Origin: Sanderia malayensis
Lineage: Eukaryota > Cnidaria > Scyphozoa > Semaeostomeae > Pelagiidae
Direction of reading: 5' to 3'
DNA: 64,000 bases
Assembly: GCA_013076295.1 (NCBI GenBank)
Contig: RQOL01000374.1
Span: forward strand, 3,524,743 to 3,588,742
The notes under the pieces are model-generated. The model had not been told where the DNA came from and did not search any database. It saw nothing but the letters and a program-made list of their open reading frames with translations. This document shows, piece by piece, positions 47,704 to 59,590 of the stretch. A program made the translations under genes and the position numbers. Each line of letters starts with the position of its first letter. Within the stretch, counting starts at the first letter, position 1.

Positions 47704-49563
47704 TAATCATGCAATACTATCTTGTATCATATTATATCTAATATATATGTTCAATATTATCAAGAAACATTGATTGATAGGGTTTGCATTCGCTTATGCT
47801 CATGCCCCTGTGAACCCCACTTACAATGGGTTGGCTGCTGCGCTCGCCTCTCTATCTATCATCAAGAAACATTGGCTGATAGGCGCACTTTGTGCACTGC
47901 ATTCGCTTACGCTCATGCCCTGTGAACCCCATTTTACAATGGGTTCGCTCTCTGTGCTTGCTTCTCTATCTATTATGAAGAAACATTGGCTGATAGGGCG
48001 CACTTCGTGCGCTGCATTCGCTTACGCTCATGCTTTTTCACCCCACGTACATGGGTTAGCTCGCTGCGCTGGCCTGTCTATCTATTATCAAGAAACATTG
48101 GCTGATAGGGCGCACATTTTGCGCTGCATTCGCTTACGTTCATGCCCCTGTGAACCCCACTTACAATGGGTTAGCTCGCTGCGCTGCCTCTCTATCTATT
48201 ATCAAGAAACATGGCTGATAGGGGCACTTCGTGTGCTGCATTCGCTTACCCTCATGCCTCTTCAACCCCGCGTACAATGGGTTAGCTCGCTGCGCTCGCC
48301 TGTCTATCTATTATCAAAAAACATTGGCTGATAGGGCGCACTTCATGCGCTGCATCTGCTTAGCTCATGTCCTGTGAACCCTCGTACAATGGGTTAGCTC
48401 GCTGCGCTCGCCTGTGGTGGGTGCACTTCGTGCACTACATTCGCTTAACGCTCATGCCATACCTACCTACATACACACATACATACATACATACTTACTA
48501 TAAACTACTATACATACCTACTATAAACCACTATAAACGACTATAAAACATACTACCTATACATACTATACCTATTATACAAACATACTATACCTACTAT
48601 AAAACATACTATACTTACTATACCTACTAACCTACTATAAATACATACTATACCTACTATACAAACATACTATACATACTATACCTACTATAAAAACATA
48701 TTATACTTAATATTAAAATATACTATACATACTATACCTACTACAAAAACATTATACAAACATACCATACCTACTATATCTACATACTATACAAACATAC
48801 AAACACTTGAAGAAAGTTTAAATAAGTAAAATCATGCAAATAGCGCCTGAAAAATTCATAACTTTGACTTTGTTTTCATTGGGCCTAAGCGTTGCAAGGA
48901 TGCCGAAGCAGCCCCTACTACAAAAACCACAACTATTTAAACTTAAAGTAGAAAAAAAAGCTATCACCTGTGTTCTCAATTGTCTCCTGCAACTCTCCAG
49001 GGGTTTTTAAAACAAATAGCAGTTTTTTGCAAAGATAATTCAGGTCGTAAAACACTTTGAAAGGCGCCCTGTGCAAAACAAAAACATGCACCTTCCCTCT
49101 CTAAAAGTACTTGCTCAAGCCGGAGCGAAAAATGAAAATTGATCGACAACCCACGTGGGTCGCGCGAAAAGAGCCAATCAAATTACAGCAAAAGGCGAAA
49201 CAGGTCACACGAACAGCGAATACTGTGTTCGAAAATAGAGTTTGCGACGTGAATTTAAAAGTTTCGCCAGCGTAAACGTCGTTTTTTCGTGACAGCACAA
49301 TCAGCAGAATAATTAATGAAATAATTCAATAATTTGGGAGAAAATCGAGAAACAAAATCCATTACCCTGGTTAAATTAATAAACTAAACATTCAGTGTGA
49401 ATTTCATTGCCATATACCGCATGCAAAAAAGCCTTTGTGATTACAAGGTACGCCGTTTCGGCCCATTGTATTTGGGCGTTGGACCTATTGTTTCGGGTTG
49501 AATCTATTGTTTTTGGCAAGAAAGTGCGTCGTCACGTGACCTCCGCAGAATAGTAATATTAGA
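47704..49563 (-). mobile_element. second tandem Helitron-like copy; 5' end at 49563
   Basis: Same order as the preceding copy: TC start at 49563 (preceded by A on the minus strand), 5' unit 49310-49563, body 48840-49310, TACTATA tract 48455-48790, array of about six or seven units 47760-48455. The short stretch tgatacaagatagtattgca-type DNA at 47704-47760 also follows the array of the previous copy (44950-45050), indicating a head-to-tail duplication. Confidence 0.7.
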
Positions 49564-49721
49564 TGTTTGTATAATAGGTATAATAGGTATGGTATGTTTA
49601 TATAGTAGGTATAGTATGTATAGTACGTTTTATAGTAGCTATATAGTAGGTTTTTATGTAGGTATGTACCTACGTATGTCTGTATGCATGTATGTATGTA
49701 TGTATGTATGTATGCATGTAT
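49564..49721. repeat. TATG/TAGG microsatellite
   Basis: ggtatagtatgt units followed by (tatg)n. Confidence 0.9.
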
Positions 49722-51129
49722 GTGCACTTAGTGAGGAAAAGTATTGCACCGCAAGATAAAAATGGCGTCTAGAAGTGGCCCTAGGCCTGAGTAAGAAAAT
49801 TTACATAACAATGTAAACATACCAAACGGGTTTCAATTGCGAATTTCTTCAGCAGAAACATACTCAAAACTTCATAATTTTTAAAATGAAAACATCATTT
49901 ATACTATATCATTTTTTTTACAATAATATTAAAAGAAAACTGCCAAGAGGTCCCCTATAAAATGTATGTATGTATGTATGTATGTATGTATGTAGGTATG
50001 TAGGTATGTATGTATGTATGTATGAAGCCCAACGAAAACAAACTCAAAGTTATCAATTTTTCAGGCGCTTTTGCACGGTTTCCTCCTGAAGTTTTGACAA
50101 GTGTTTGTATGTTTGCATAGGAAGTCAGCATGTTTTCATAATTGGTATAGTATGCTTTTATAGTAGGCATAGTATGTATAGTGTGTTTTTGTAGTAGGTA
50201 TAGTAGGTACAGAATGTTTTTATAGTAGGTATAGTATGTTTGAATAGTAGGCATAGTAGGTTCAGTATGTTTGTATAATAGGTATGGTATGTATAGTGTT
50301 TTTATAGTCGCTATATAGTAGGTTTATATGTTGGTATGTACCTACGTATGTAAGTAGGTATGTATGTATGTAGGTAGGTATGTATGTATGTATGTAGGTA
50401 TGTATGTATGTATGTATGCATGTATGTGCACTTAGTGAGGAAAAGTATTGCACCGCAAGATAAAAAATGGCGTCTAGAAGTGGCCCTAGGCCTGAGTAAG
50501 AAAATTTACATAACAATGTAAACATACCAAACGGGTTTCAATTGCGAATTTCTTCAGCAGAAACATACTCAAAACTTCATAATTTTTAAAATGAAAACAT
50601 CATTTATACTATATCATTTTGTTTTACAATAATATTAAAAGAAAACTGCCAAGAGGTCCCCTATAAAATGTATGTATGTATGTATGTATGTATGTATGTA
50701 GGTATGTAGGTATGTATGTATGTATGTATGAAGCCAACGAAAACAAACTCAAAGTTATCAATTTTTCAGGCGCTTTTTGCACGGTTTTCCTCCTGAAGTT
50801 TTGACAAGTGTTTGTATGTTTGCATAGGAAGTCAGCATGTTTTCATAATTGGTATAGTATGCTTTTATAGTAGGCATAGTATGTATAGTGTGTTTTGTAG
50901 TAGGTATAGTAGGTACAGAATGTTTTTATAGTAGGTATAGTATGTTTGAATAGTAGGCATAGTAGGTTCAGTATGTTTGTATAATAGGTATGGTATGTAT
51001 AGTATGTTTTATAGTCGCTATATAGTAGGTTTATATGTTGGTATGTACCTACGTATGTAAGTAGGTATGTATGTATGTAGGTAGGTATGTATGTATGTAT
51101 GTAGGTATGTATGTATGTACAAAGTCTGT
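49722..51129. repeat. two tandem ~704-bp copies
   Basis: gtgcacttagtgaggaaaag starts at 49722 and again at 50426. Each copy has a unique block (ggcgtctagaagtggcccta, accaaacgggtttcaattg), two TATG tracts and tttgacaagtgtttgtatg. The copies are almost identical, so the duplication is recent or recently homogenised. Confidence 0.9.
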
Positions 51130-51182
51130 AGTTTAAGTTACTGAAATAGTGCTCGATACATTAAAGTAGAGCAATATATATG

Positions 51183-51382
51183 CACAAAGAAGAAAAGATT
51201 AAAAAGACTAGACTCTTCATCTCGACAAGCCTCTTTTGTGGTTTCCCATTCATCAGGCGATGTACCTCTCCTGATGAATGTACCACTCTCCTCATGAGTG
51301 TACATCTCCTGATGAATGGGAACCAGGAAACAGGATTGTCGAGATGAAGAGTTTAGTCTTTTGAATCTTTTCTTCTTCGTGC
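51183..51382. repeat. foldback element, ~80-bp arms
   Basis: aagaagaaaagattaaaaag ... cttcatctcgacaa ... ttcccattcatcagg on the left is repeated in reverse complement on the right (cctgatgaatgggaacc, ttgtcgagatgaagagttta, gaatcttttcttctt). A direct copy of tctcctgatgaatg is in the centre. No ORF. Confidence 0.85.
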
Positions 51383-51469
51383 ATATGTATGTATGTATGC
51401 ATGTATGCACCCAGGTAGGTATGTATGGATGTATGTATTTATGTAGGTATGTAAGTATGTATGTATGTA

Positions 51470-51575
51470 TGGGCATGAGCGTGAGTGAATGCAGCTCCCA
51501 AAGTGCGCCAACCACATTAACCTTTTTTTACTTGACGGACAGGGGTGAACGAGCGATGCGAATGATGACCCCTAG
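51470..51575 (+). mobile_element. Helitron-like 3' end fragment (CTAG at 51575)
   Basis: One diverged array unit (atgagcgtgagtgaatgcag) followed by the tail accacattaaccttttttta, cttgacgg, gatgacccCTAG|T, matching 32620-32684. The 5' side is replaced by TATG microsatellite. Confidence 0.75.
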
Positions 51576-51678
51576 TGCAGTCTTGCTCTGCAACCCATAC
51601 TTAATGTTGTCTATTTTCACTTGTGGTCTGAAAACATTTTGAACTGTATTCATCAATGTGGCCCAGATTAACTCTAAT

Positions 51679-52020
51679 CTAGGTATGGATGGTGAGACAC
51701 TTTACAAACATTATTGAAGCCTGGGTTGCTTCTGCTTCTTCCCTCATAATTGGTTGATGGGGCAAAAAATGTACTTTGTTCTCTGTTTTCTCAACTTTCA
51801 TCACTCTTTGGATGATCCCAGTTGTGTATTGCTGTGTGATGATCTCATCGTACTTCTGCAGGGTGTGAGGGTCCTTTTCCAACTTCCTAAGTTGGCTCTC
51901 AAGTCTCATTAAACTGATATCATAATTGATCTGTAAGCCGCTGTACCCAACCTTCCATGGAAGGCCTACTCTATACCGCTCTCCTTTAAAGTCAATGTTC
52001 TCTACAAGACTTTGGAGCAA
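51679..52020 (-). pseudogene. BEL/Pao pol fragment (start of RT domain)
   Basis: Minus-strand frame with RVGLPWKVGYSGLQINYDIS, LRKLEKDPHTLQKYDEIITQ and VHFLPHQPIMREE. This is the linker between protease and reverse transcriptase in Pao-type elements (compare VHYIPHHAILRPEKK of the BEL copy at 6.4-12.6 kb). It belongs to a different, more diverged element; nothing else of it remains. Confidence 0.7.
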
Positions 52021-52099
52021 GGGGGATAGAGTAACATAAGCTATGGGCGTAGAATGAACAAATGCAAATAATTGTTGATAATCTGATATATAAAATTCT

Positions 52100-54720
52100 C
52101 ACATTTGAAAAGGAAGGATATGCATAAAATAAACTGAGGAACACATTATGATAGAACGGAATGAGTGGTGTTGCCGATGCGTTAGTGAAAAGCTCAAACA
52201 CCAGGTCAAGTAGCATCTGTTGTTTGAGGTTTCTTTTTTGTGAGAGCTGCCATGTTGGTATTGTCTGGGATTTAATGGAAGGACATTAAGTGGGAGTTTA
52301 GCTATAGATACATAGTGGTATGGACTTAGAAGTGTAGCAGATTGCACAGAGAGAAAGGAAATCCATGTTCCCATAGGCAAGGTAAAAGAACATGGCAAAG
52401 CAGAACTCCTGCCTGGAGAACTATTTGAATCCCACAGGTCTTGTGAAGGTTTATTCTAAGCTAGGCTTGCAGGGTTTCCTGCAGTTTAAGAAAATATGGT
52501 GGAGTTGGAATTAGAAATGGCTAGATTGGGAGATTGAAATTTGCAAAAAATTGTTCGCTGGAAAATTGCTTTGTAAGGAAGGCCGAGGATATTTTTGAAA
52601 AATCTTATTTTGAATTGGAGTTGCAGATTTAGCTTAGAATAACCTGTGGTGTTTTGCCTGAGTGCTGTTTGAAGCCGACAGGTCTAGTGGGTGAGTGCTG
52701 TCTGTAATTGTCTGAAGTCGCCGCAAGCACAAAGTATTTGCCGCCAAAAGGTTTGTGGACTTTCGTTCTCTGGTAGACTGTCAACTGCTTTGAGTGCTGT
52801 TGCTGGAATCGTGGAAGCTTCTTTCCAAATGAATTGCGTTGAGTCTTGCAGTTGTTGTCCTTGTGAACTTTGTGCTTCGACATTGCAAGTGGAATTGTGG
52901 AGCAGAGGAACTGGTATTTGAAATTTTGATTGTGCCGTTCTGCAGTGAATAAGTAGCATTGCAGCTTTGCCGGAGTATGCTACACATTTAACTTTGTGTT
53001 CGGAAGCTTGGAGATTGTGTACCAATGTGTTGTAAAAGAAGGTTTTGCCAGTTCTTGCTTGACCATCAAGAAGGAAACAGTTGTCTGTTGACTGTGTCTC
53101 GATCGCGAGGACAATGGCACTGTGTATCTGCAGTTGTTCTGGGTTGAGTTTCTCGAGCATTTGTTGTCCTTTCTCTTGTTCTTGTTCGGTGTTGATTTCG
53201 TCATCTGCTTGTTGTGGCTGAGCATAGTTGGCAGGCAGCTGCGGTATTTCGGGGAATTGCTGAGGGATTTTCCATAAACGTGGAGGTTGTTCTGGATGTC
53301 TACCAGGCACATTGTAGATGTGTTGCTGCTGGAATGCTGCATTGGGATCCTGCAGCTGATCATGTCTGACATAATCGTCTGCTGGGTCTTTTTGGAATTC
53401 TGTGAAGAGAGTGTTGCAAAAAATTGTCTCATCTGTGCAGGCATGTGTATGATAGCTGCAACTCGTAGGAAACATATGTGCTCTGCATCGTCTTCCAAGA
53501 GTGACATTGCTCTTGCTGCATTCTTGAACATGTCGTGAGCGACTCCGTCCACTCTTCGAATGTCTTCGAAGGTGGTTACTCTTTTTCTGTGCAGCATTAA
53601 CAGTGTGAGGGCGAACCATTCAGCATCTGAAGGTAGAACATTGTATATTCTGCCAACTACACCTTTGGGTGCCCTGCGCTTGCGTTGCTGCCAGTGCTTG
53701 CTGGATTTGTTGAACGTGTAGTGCTCTGGAATGTCTTGGTGTAAGTGCTGGTGAGCATTCTGTTCTGTCTGGTTGAGGCTGAAGTAGGCCATGAGCATGC
53801 TGTCATTGTTTCTGTGTGCAGCCTGCTTTGGGTCTATGAAGTAAACAGCGTGTTTGTTCGGCAGGTGAATTGTAAGTCAGACTATTGTGTGACTCTTGTC
53901 GTACATCTCCTATTGCATGAGTTTGTACATAGCTTGGCAGTGCACGCTTTTGAAATTCTACTGTGTAGACGCTTTCAACGACTTTGCCGAAGAAGTTGAA
54001 ATCCAGTATGTCACAGAGCAGTTCTTTGAATTCCAAGTTGAAGACCCATGTGACAATTTTTGGTTGGTCTTTTGGCTTCTTGTTTGGTAGCAAATTATCC
54101 AAAATTTCTTGCCAGTTTGGATTCGCTGTGAATGTGAGGAATATGTCTGCCTTGCCGTGTTTTCTGACAATGGTCATGCCATCTTGGTAATTCTGTTGCA
54201 TGTTTTGCTGACTGCCTGTCAATGAGGATGATGACTCATCCAACATTGATGTGCTGTGCAGTGCCCGGATTGTGGGTTTGAGCGAGCAGATTTTGGTGTT
54301 TGGCTCATCTGTAGAGGTGATCCATCAGTCCCTTGTATGACTCAACTCTCAGATCTTTCTGATGGGTTCTGATGTAAGTGAGATCGCTGCCCTCTACCTT
54401 GGTGAATGCGTGAACCAAGTACTCTTGAAACAGTAGTCTTGAAAGGTGAGGGGCTGAGAAATGTTCTCGCATTTGGATTCTGTACGTCTAGAATTGGCTC
54501 TGTCACTGTGGTCTGGCAGCATTCGGCTTTGTCAGCGGAGATTCGTGTATGGACTGCTGGGAGTCTTGCGATTGCTGTACCCAACCACGTTCGCCAAACG
54601 GAAACAGTAGCAAATAGGTGAGCAGATTGGCTCCTGGATCGGTGGCTTTGATGCCATTCATGTAGCCGTCGCATTTCTGGATGTGCACAATTCTGTCTTT
54701 GCTTTCTATGGGGGACTTTA
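52100..54720 (-). pseudogene. second Helitron Rep/helicase gene, decayed, HUH motif deleted
   Basis: Minus-strand pieces in several frames. From the N side: DPGANLLTYLLLFPFGERGW (about 54560-54650); SSLTGSQQNMQQNYQDGMTI and FLTFTANPNW (54100-54230); VEFQKRALP, after which HAH and the tyrosine motif are missing by deletion near 53940. Then SLNQTEQNAHQHLHQDIPEH through EDIRRVDGVAHDMFKNAARA (53450-53790), DGQARTGKTFFYN (Walker A with GPAG changed to GQAR, about 53040) and an IWKEAS box (about 52830). The helicase C-terminus is missing. Related to, but distinct from, the 35-40 kb copy. Confidence 0.85.
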
Positions 54721-54990
54721 CAGTTAGTTGAATTTTCGCAAAATATGTGATTATTTAATGATTGTGGTAGTAACTTTTGATAAATACAAATGGTTTCCAA
54801 TATGCATACATTGCCATTCGCGAAAATCTTCACTTTCTATAGGGGACTTGACAACTCTTTGCATTTTCGCAAAGTATGTAATTTTATTCAACGATAGGGC
54901 AATAACTTTTGGTAAATGCAAGTGATTTCCAGTATGCATAATATGCAATTTGAGAAAATTTTCACTTACTCTAGAGGACTTTCCAATTTG
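54700..54990. repeat. tandem repeat, ~130-bp unit, ~2.2 copies
   Basis: ctttctatgggggacttt, cactttctataggggactt and cacttactctagaggactt start at about 54703, 54830 and 54962. Each is followed by cgcaaa(a/g)tatgt and taacttttg.taaatgcaa. Confidence 0.85.
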
Positions 54991-55019
54991 CTGAATTTGC
55001 GGATGGGGGCAGGTGAAAA

Positions 55020-55731
55020 AAATTTAATTTGGTTGGCGCACTTTGTGCGCTGCATTCGCTCACGCTCATGCCCCTTTCTACCCCCCTTACAATGGGTTAG
55101 CTTGCTGCGCTTCCTTTCTATCTGTTATCAAGAAACATTGACTGATAAGGCGCAATTCGGGTGCTGCATTTGCTCCCGCTCATGCCTCTGTCTACTCCTC
55201 TTACAATAATTTGGCTCGCTCGGCTTGCCTGATAATCGCGTATCATAGTTTGTTTTTAAAACTTTGACTTTGTTTACATTAGGCCTAAGCTTCACAGTAT
55301 GCCGAAGCAACAATGGCGGTCGTACAAAAACTAAAACTATCTCCCTCAAAAAACAAAACAACACTATCACCTGTGTTCTCAATTGTCTCCTGTAATTTTT
55401 CAGAGGTCTCTCAAATAATTAGCAAGGCTTTACAAAGATAATTCAGGTCGTAAAACACTTTGAAAGGTGCCCTTTGTGTGGAAAACAAAATTACGTGTCT
55501 TCTCCAAAGGTACCTGCTGTTCAACCCCAGGGCTAATTTGCATGATAACGAAAAACGTGTGACTTTTCATGTGAAGTTGCGAAAAAGCCAATCAAATTGC
55601 AGCAAAAGGCGAAACGCGTCACATGAAGAACAAACGCTTTGTTCGAAATTGGAGTTTGCGACTCGAATTTGGAAGTTTCGCCAGCGTAAACCGTCGCTTT
55701 TTCGTGATAGCCAATTAGGCAAACGTTAACA
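55020..55731 (-). mobile_element. Helitron-like copy lacking both ends
   Basis: 55020-55200 holds two array units next to aatttaatttggttggcgca (matching the tail side of other copies); 55240-55731 is the element body to cgtgatagccaatt. The 5' terminal unit and the CTAG end are absent. Confidence 0.75.
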
Positions 55732-56116
55732 AAAAATTTCCTAATCTTTTAGTCGAAACTGTAAGCTCTCGTATAAATAGCTTTCTGGTCCAGCCGGCAA
55801 GGAACAGCTCACTTAAAAATAGGGCAGATTAACAGCCTCAGAAAAAGCCTTTAAGCCTGCCGCACACTAGAGCTTGCTGCTGAGCTGATTGTCATTTGTG
55901 GCGGTGTGCTTAGCAGGAAACTCCAGTGTGCGCTGGATGTTTTGCGAGAATTCTGTCACTCATGCCAGATGACACCAATATTCAACATGTTGAATAATTA
56001 TGGTCTTGAATGACACTTTCCTCTGTGTGTGCGGCGAACTGAAGCAGGAAGCTTACGATATCTCCCCCAAAGCGCATGCGTTTCAGTGGACAACGTGGTC
56101 GCATTTTGAATATAAA

Positions 56117-58255
56117 ATGGCCGAACAACAAAGCGACATGATAAGTGAAAGAATGTTACATGATTGAGAAGATTCAGAGAGCAATGAATTTGATCCAGAA
56201 GATTCAGACAGTGACAATTGTGACAAAGAAATTCTCCTTTTTCTTTTGCTGATAAGACAAGCTCGTAGACGTTTACAAGCCGCCAATCGAACGCAATGGT
56301 CAACTCCATGGATCTTGCGAGGAGATACACTTGGTGTACATGAGAATCTCGTACGTGAGCTAACTGCAGAAGACCCCGAAGGATTCAGGCGTTATCATCA
56401 GCAATGGTTTGTCCATTAATTATTAAAGAAGATGCGCGTTTAAGAATGGCAATCAAGCCATCTGAATGCCTATCAGTAACTCTTTGATTTCTTGCAACAG
56501 GTTTGTCAATTTTACACCGCTGTGTTCTCCTCTTTTGGTCGTTGTATTGATATCATCGCTATTACTAATTTTACTCTGATCTGATTTTAAATATATTTAT
56601 CTATTAGGTGAGACTTTCAGGAGCCTGTCGTTTCAATATAGAATAGGAGAGCGGACAATTTCATCAATTGTTGAAGAGACGTGCCAAGCACTGCATGTAG
56701 CACTTAAAGAAAAATACTTAAAGGTATAACATCCAAATATATTTAACACTCGAACTAAAGAGATGACATCTAAAGATGGTAACATATAAAACAGTAAAAT
56801 GGCAACACAGAAAAGCTACAGAAGCATTTTTGTGAAATAAGTTATTTATTGTTCATGTTTCCATCTGCTGGTGTGTTGGTTGGCTGAAGGGTTAATTAGC
56901 CGATGTGTGGGTTATTGACCCTTCTCCAAATGTCTGGGGTGGTGGTAAAGTTGTGCTGCTGTGGTGGGTAGGGTTGGAAGTGTTGTGCTTGGGTTATGTT
57001 TGGCTGCCTATATTGGTTCTCTTGAATTAGTGTACCAGTTTGTGCCTGAAAGATTGTGTCACTGATCCTGTGTTGTGCAGCATATCAAACGTGGGGCTCC
57101 AGCTCTGTCAATGACTGTGCCACATACTTGCAAAATGACAACACAGGATTACTTGCTGATTTCTCAGTGTTTTCTTTTTTCTGCCTTTTTTCAGCTATGT
57201 TTTGGGCCAAGCCCCGGATCACTTTGTATTCCTCTTTCGCCGGTCTTTTTCTGTTTGTTTTGAGCTTTATTGGCTCTTTTGTTGAATGTGGTGTCTCTGT
57301 TTCCACAGGCTCATTTTCTGGCGTTAGCTCCACCAAGCTACCAGTCATAGAGTTTCCATCATCATTTTCTAACTCCTGGTCAATGCTGTGTTGCACACAA
57401 CTCCTGCAATTCAATGAAATACATATTGAATAATAATATTGTTTAAAAATTTTTAACTGTATATTGCAGACCCCATCATCAGCAACTGAATGGCGTGACA
57501 TTGCTGCAGATTTTGAAGCAAAGTGGAACTATCCCTGCTCCATTGGGGCAATTGATGGCAAGCACATCGCAATTCAGCAACCGAGTTATAGTGGCTCTGA
57601 ATTTTTCAACTACAAGCATTTTTTCAGTGTTCTGTTGCTTGCCCTGGTAGATGCCAATTACAAATTTATGTATGTAGATGTTGGGGCAGCAGGACGAGCA
57701 GGCGATGCTGGGGTATATAGAGAATTACCCTTAAAAAAGGCTTTACAATCACAGTCATTAGATCTACCACCTCCTATCTGTCTGGAAGGCAAAGAAGACT
57801 GTGAAGTTCATTACCATATCATTGGTGATGATGCCTTTCCTTTATCAAAGAACATGATGAAATCCTACCCGCATCGAAATTTGGAAAGACCGAGAAGAAT
57901 CTTTAATTACAGATTGTTGCGTGCAAGATGAGTGGTGGAAAATGCATTTGGCATCCTAGCCCACAGATGACGTGTTTTTCTCACACCCATGAATATGTGC
58001 CCAGATAAGGTGACAGATGTTATCTGCGCTACATGCTGCTTGCATAACTATCTGGTTGAGAAAAACAAAGGAACCTACACATCTGCTGCTGATGTGGAAA
58101 ATGCAGATCACACAATTTCGGAAGGAGTGTGGAGAAAGGGGCAAATGCTTACAGGCATGCAGAGCAGCTCTAACCACAATCCGCCTAGAAATGCTAAAGA
58201 CCAACATGAAATCCTCACAACATATTTTAACAATGGTGGGTCTGTGGCATGGTAG
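56117..58255 (+). pseudogene. PIF/Harbinger (HARBI1-like) transposase
   Basis: Start MAEQQSDMISERML at 56117 (a TGA follows after about 16 codons). Then RRRLQAANRTQWSTPWILRG and RELTAEDPEGFRRYH, the HARBI1-type N-terminus. Next KEDARLRMAIKPSECLSVTL with a TGA, FLATG, an intron, and ETFRSLSFQYRIGERTISSI (about 56612-56725). The catalytic exon starts at 57471 (ttgcag|acc) with GAIDGKHIAI (first D), DVGAAGRAGDAGVY (second D) and VVENAFGILAHR (E). TGA codons at 57929-57931 and 57968-57970 interrupt it. Some coding sequence is missing between HQQW and PLIIKED. It would have catalysed cut-and-paste transposition together with a Myb-like partner. Confidence 0.85.
56896..57403 (-). pseudogene. minus-strand exon inside the Harbinger intron (MADF/BESS-like C-terminus)
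   Basis: The acceptor ttgcag|gag at 57404 opens a frame with QELENDDGNSMTGSLVELTP, a basic KTNRKRPAKEEYKVIRGLAQ region, then FCKYVAQSLTELEPHV, a TGA, and HRISDTIFQAQTG. The last two blocks resemble the C-terminal BESS-type region of the MADF/Myb-like second protein of Harbinger elements. The matching DNA-binding exon was not found next to it. It lies wholly in the transposase intron (56726-57470), on the other strand. Confidence 0.5.
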
Positions 58256-58349
58256 GACAAAATGGTAGTCTAATCTTATATACTCACTAAATCCATGTTC
58301 GAAAGAGAACCCCTTGTTGCTGTTAACTTCAATTTTAAATGATATTGAG

Positions 58350-58397
58350 GCTACACGGGAACAAGGCAGAGACTAGGCTAATGTGCCGTGTGAAAAG
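58350..58397 (-). repeat. probable right end of the Harbinger element
   Basis: On the minus strand gtcccttttcacacggcaca reads like a Harbinger-type terminus and lies 140 bp after the transposase stop. The flank is ttta, so a TTA target site is possible. The left partner end was not identified. Confidence 0.4.
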
Positions 58398-58505
58398 GGA
58401 CTTTAGTGTATGTGTAATTTGAGTTGACTTGAGTAGTAAAGAATGTAGTTTACATAAATTTTTCATGGTAGCAGTAGGAAATGAAGTTATGGAGGAAATA
58501 GAGCT

Positions 58506-58668
58506 ATGGAGGAAACAAAAGGAGGAGAAACAGGTAAAGTTGAAAGGCTACCACCGCCATTTTGGGATCCTGAAGTAAAGAGATATGAAGACTGGAGATT
58601 TCAGGTTCAGTTGTGGGAAAGAGCATGTGGAATGGCAAAGATAAAGAACGCTGAGAGAGGATACAGGT
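58506..58668 (+). pseudogene. gag-like retroelement fragment
   Basis: Reads GKVERLPPPFWDPEVKRYED and WRFQVQLWERACGMAKIK, a gag start of the type seen in invertebrate retroelements. It stops abruptly at about 58668, where an oppositely oriented copia gag begins. Confidence 0.45.
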
Positions 58669-59265
58669 TATATACAGGTTCTTCGTGTAGTAATCTGGCT
58701 ATCACGAATTCCAATTTTAAATCTTCAACTCTAGATTCTAAAGCTACAATTAAATTACTGTAGGAATCTGGCAGCCTACATAACAATGCTGCAACTTGAT
58801 CATCCTCGGGTATTGGCGCCCCAACTGACTCTAACTGTTCTGCTAATGACTTTAGCTTATTTATATGTTCAATCAAACTTTCACCATCAGACATAGTCAA
58901 AGAAAAATATTTCTTTCGTAGAAACAGCCTGTTTGATAATGATTTTACCTGGTAATGATTCTCAAGTTTCTGCCATGCTTCCTTGGCGGATTTTGATGAA
59001 CGTACTAATGACAATTGCTCGTCTCCCAGAGATAAACAAATTTGTGGCGAGGGCCTTTCTCTCGCGTTTCTCGAATTTTAGAATCTGCGCCCCTGTTACT
59101 CCGTTATTTCCAAGTGTAGGTTCGTCTTCATCTCCACAAATAATGCCCCAGAGATCTCTTTCCTGGAGTATCATCTGCATCTTAAATTTCCATAAGTGAA
59201 AGTTAATTCCTCTGAACTTCTCGATTCCCAAAATTGCGGAATCCTCACTTGCCGAAGCCATAATT
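58665..59265 (-). pseudogene. copia-type gag (UBN2) fragment
   Basis: Minus strand: MASASEDSAILGIEKFRGIN, FHLWKFKMQMILQERDLWGI, then after a frameshift near 59010 SAKEAWQKLENHYQVKSLSN, LTMSDGESLIEHINKLKSLA and AALLCRLPDSYSNLIVALES. This is the standard order of Ty1/copia gag. It is cut before the zinc knuckle; protease, integrase and RT are missing. 59300-59570 upstream may hold LTR remnants, but no direct repeat is present to prove it. Confidence 0.75.
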
Positions 59266-59590
59266 TCCCAGAAATAATCGAAGACAAACTCAAAACTTCT
59301 CAAAATTTAGAAGCCGCTTTATTTCTTAATTTATCATGCATTTTATCCTATCTCTGGGCCCATAACCTGTAAAAGTTATGCAGAGAAATAAATCGTGAGT
59401 AATCTTAAAAGCATGAAATATAAGATAAACATAACATAACAGCGACGAACTCAGTGAAGCGTAGCTAACTTAATGACAGCATGATAGGTTAAACAATAGA
59501 TTAAAATACGTCAGTCAAATATGCGTCCTTCAACATTTTTCGCTTCAGTAGATTAGTAAACAATTGATATATACCTCAACATTTAGAGCT

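Noticed and set aside
51990..52398. Minus-strand ORFs at 51992-52398 as genes
   Set aside because: They lie in DNA resembling the non-coding 3' region of the other Helitron (34800-35080) and have no motif.
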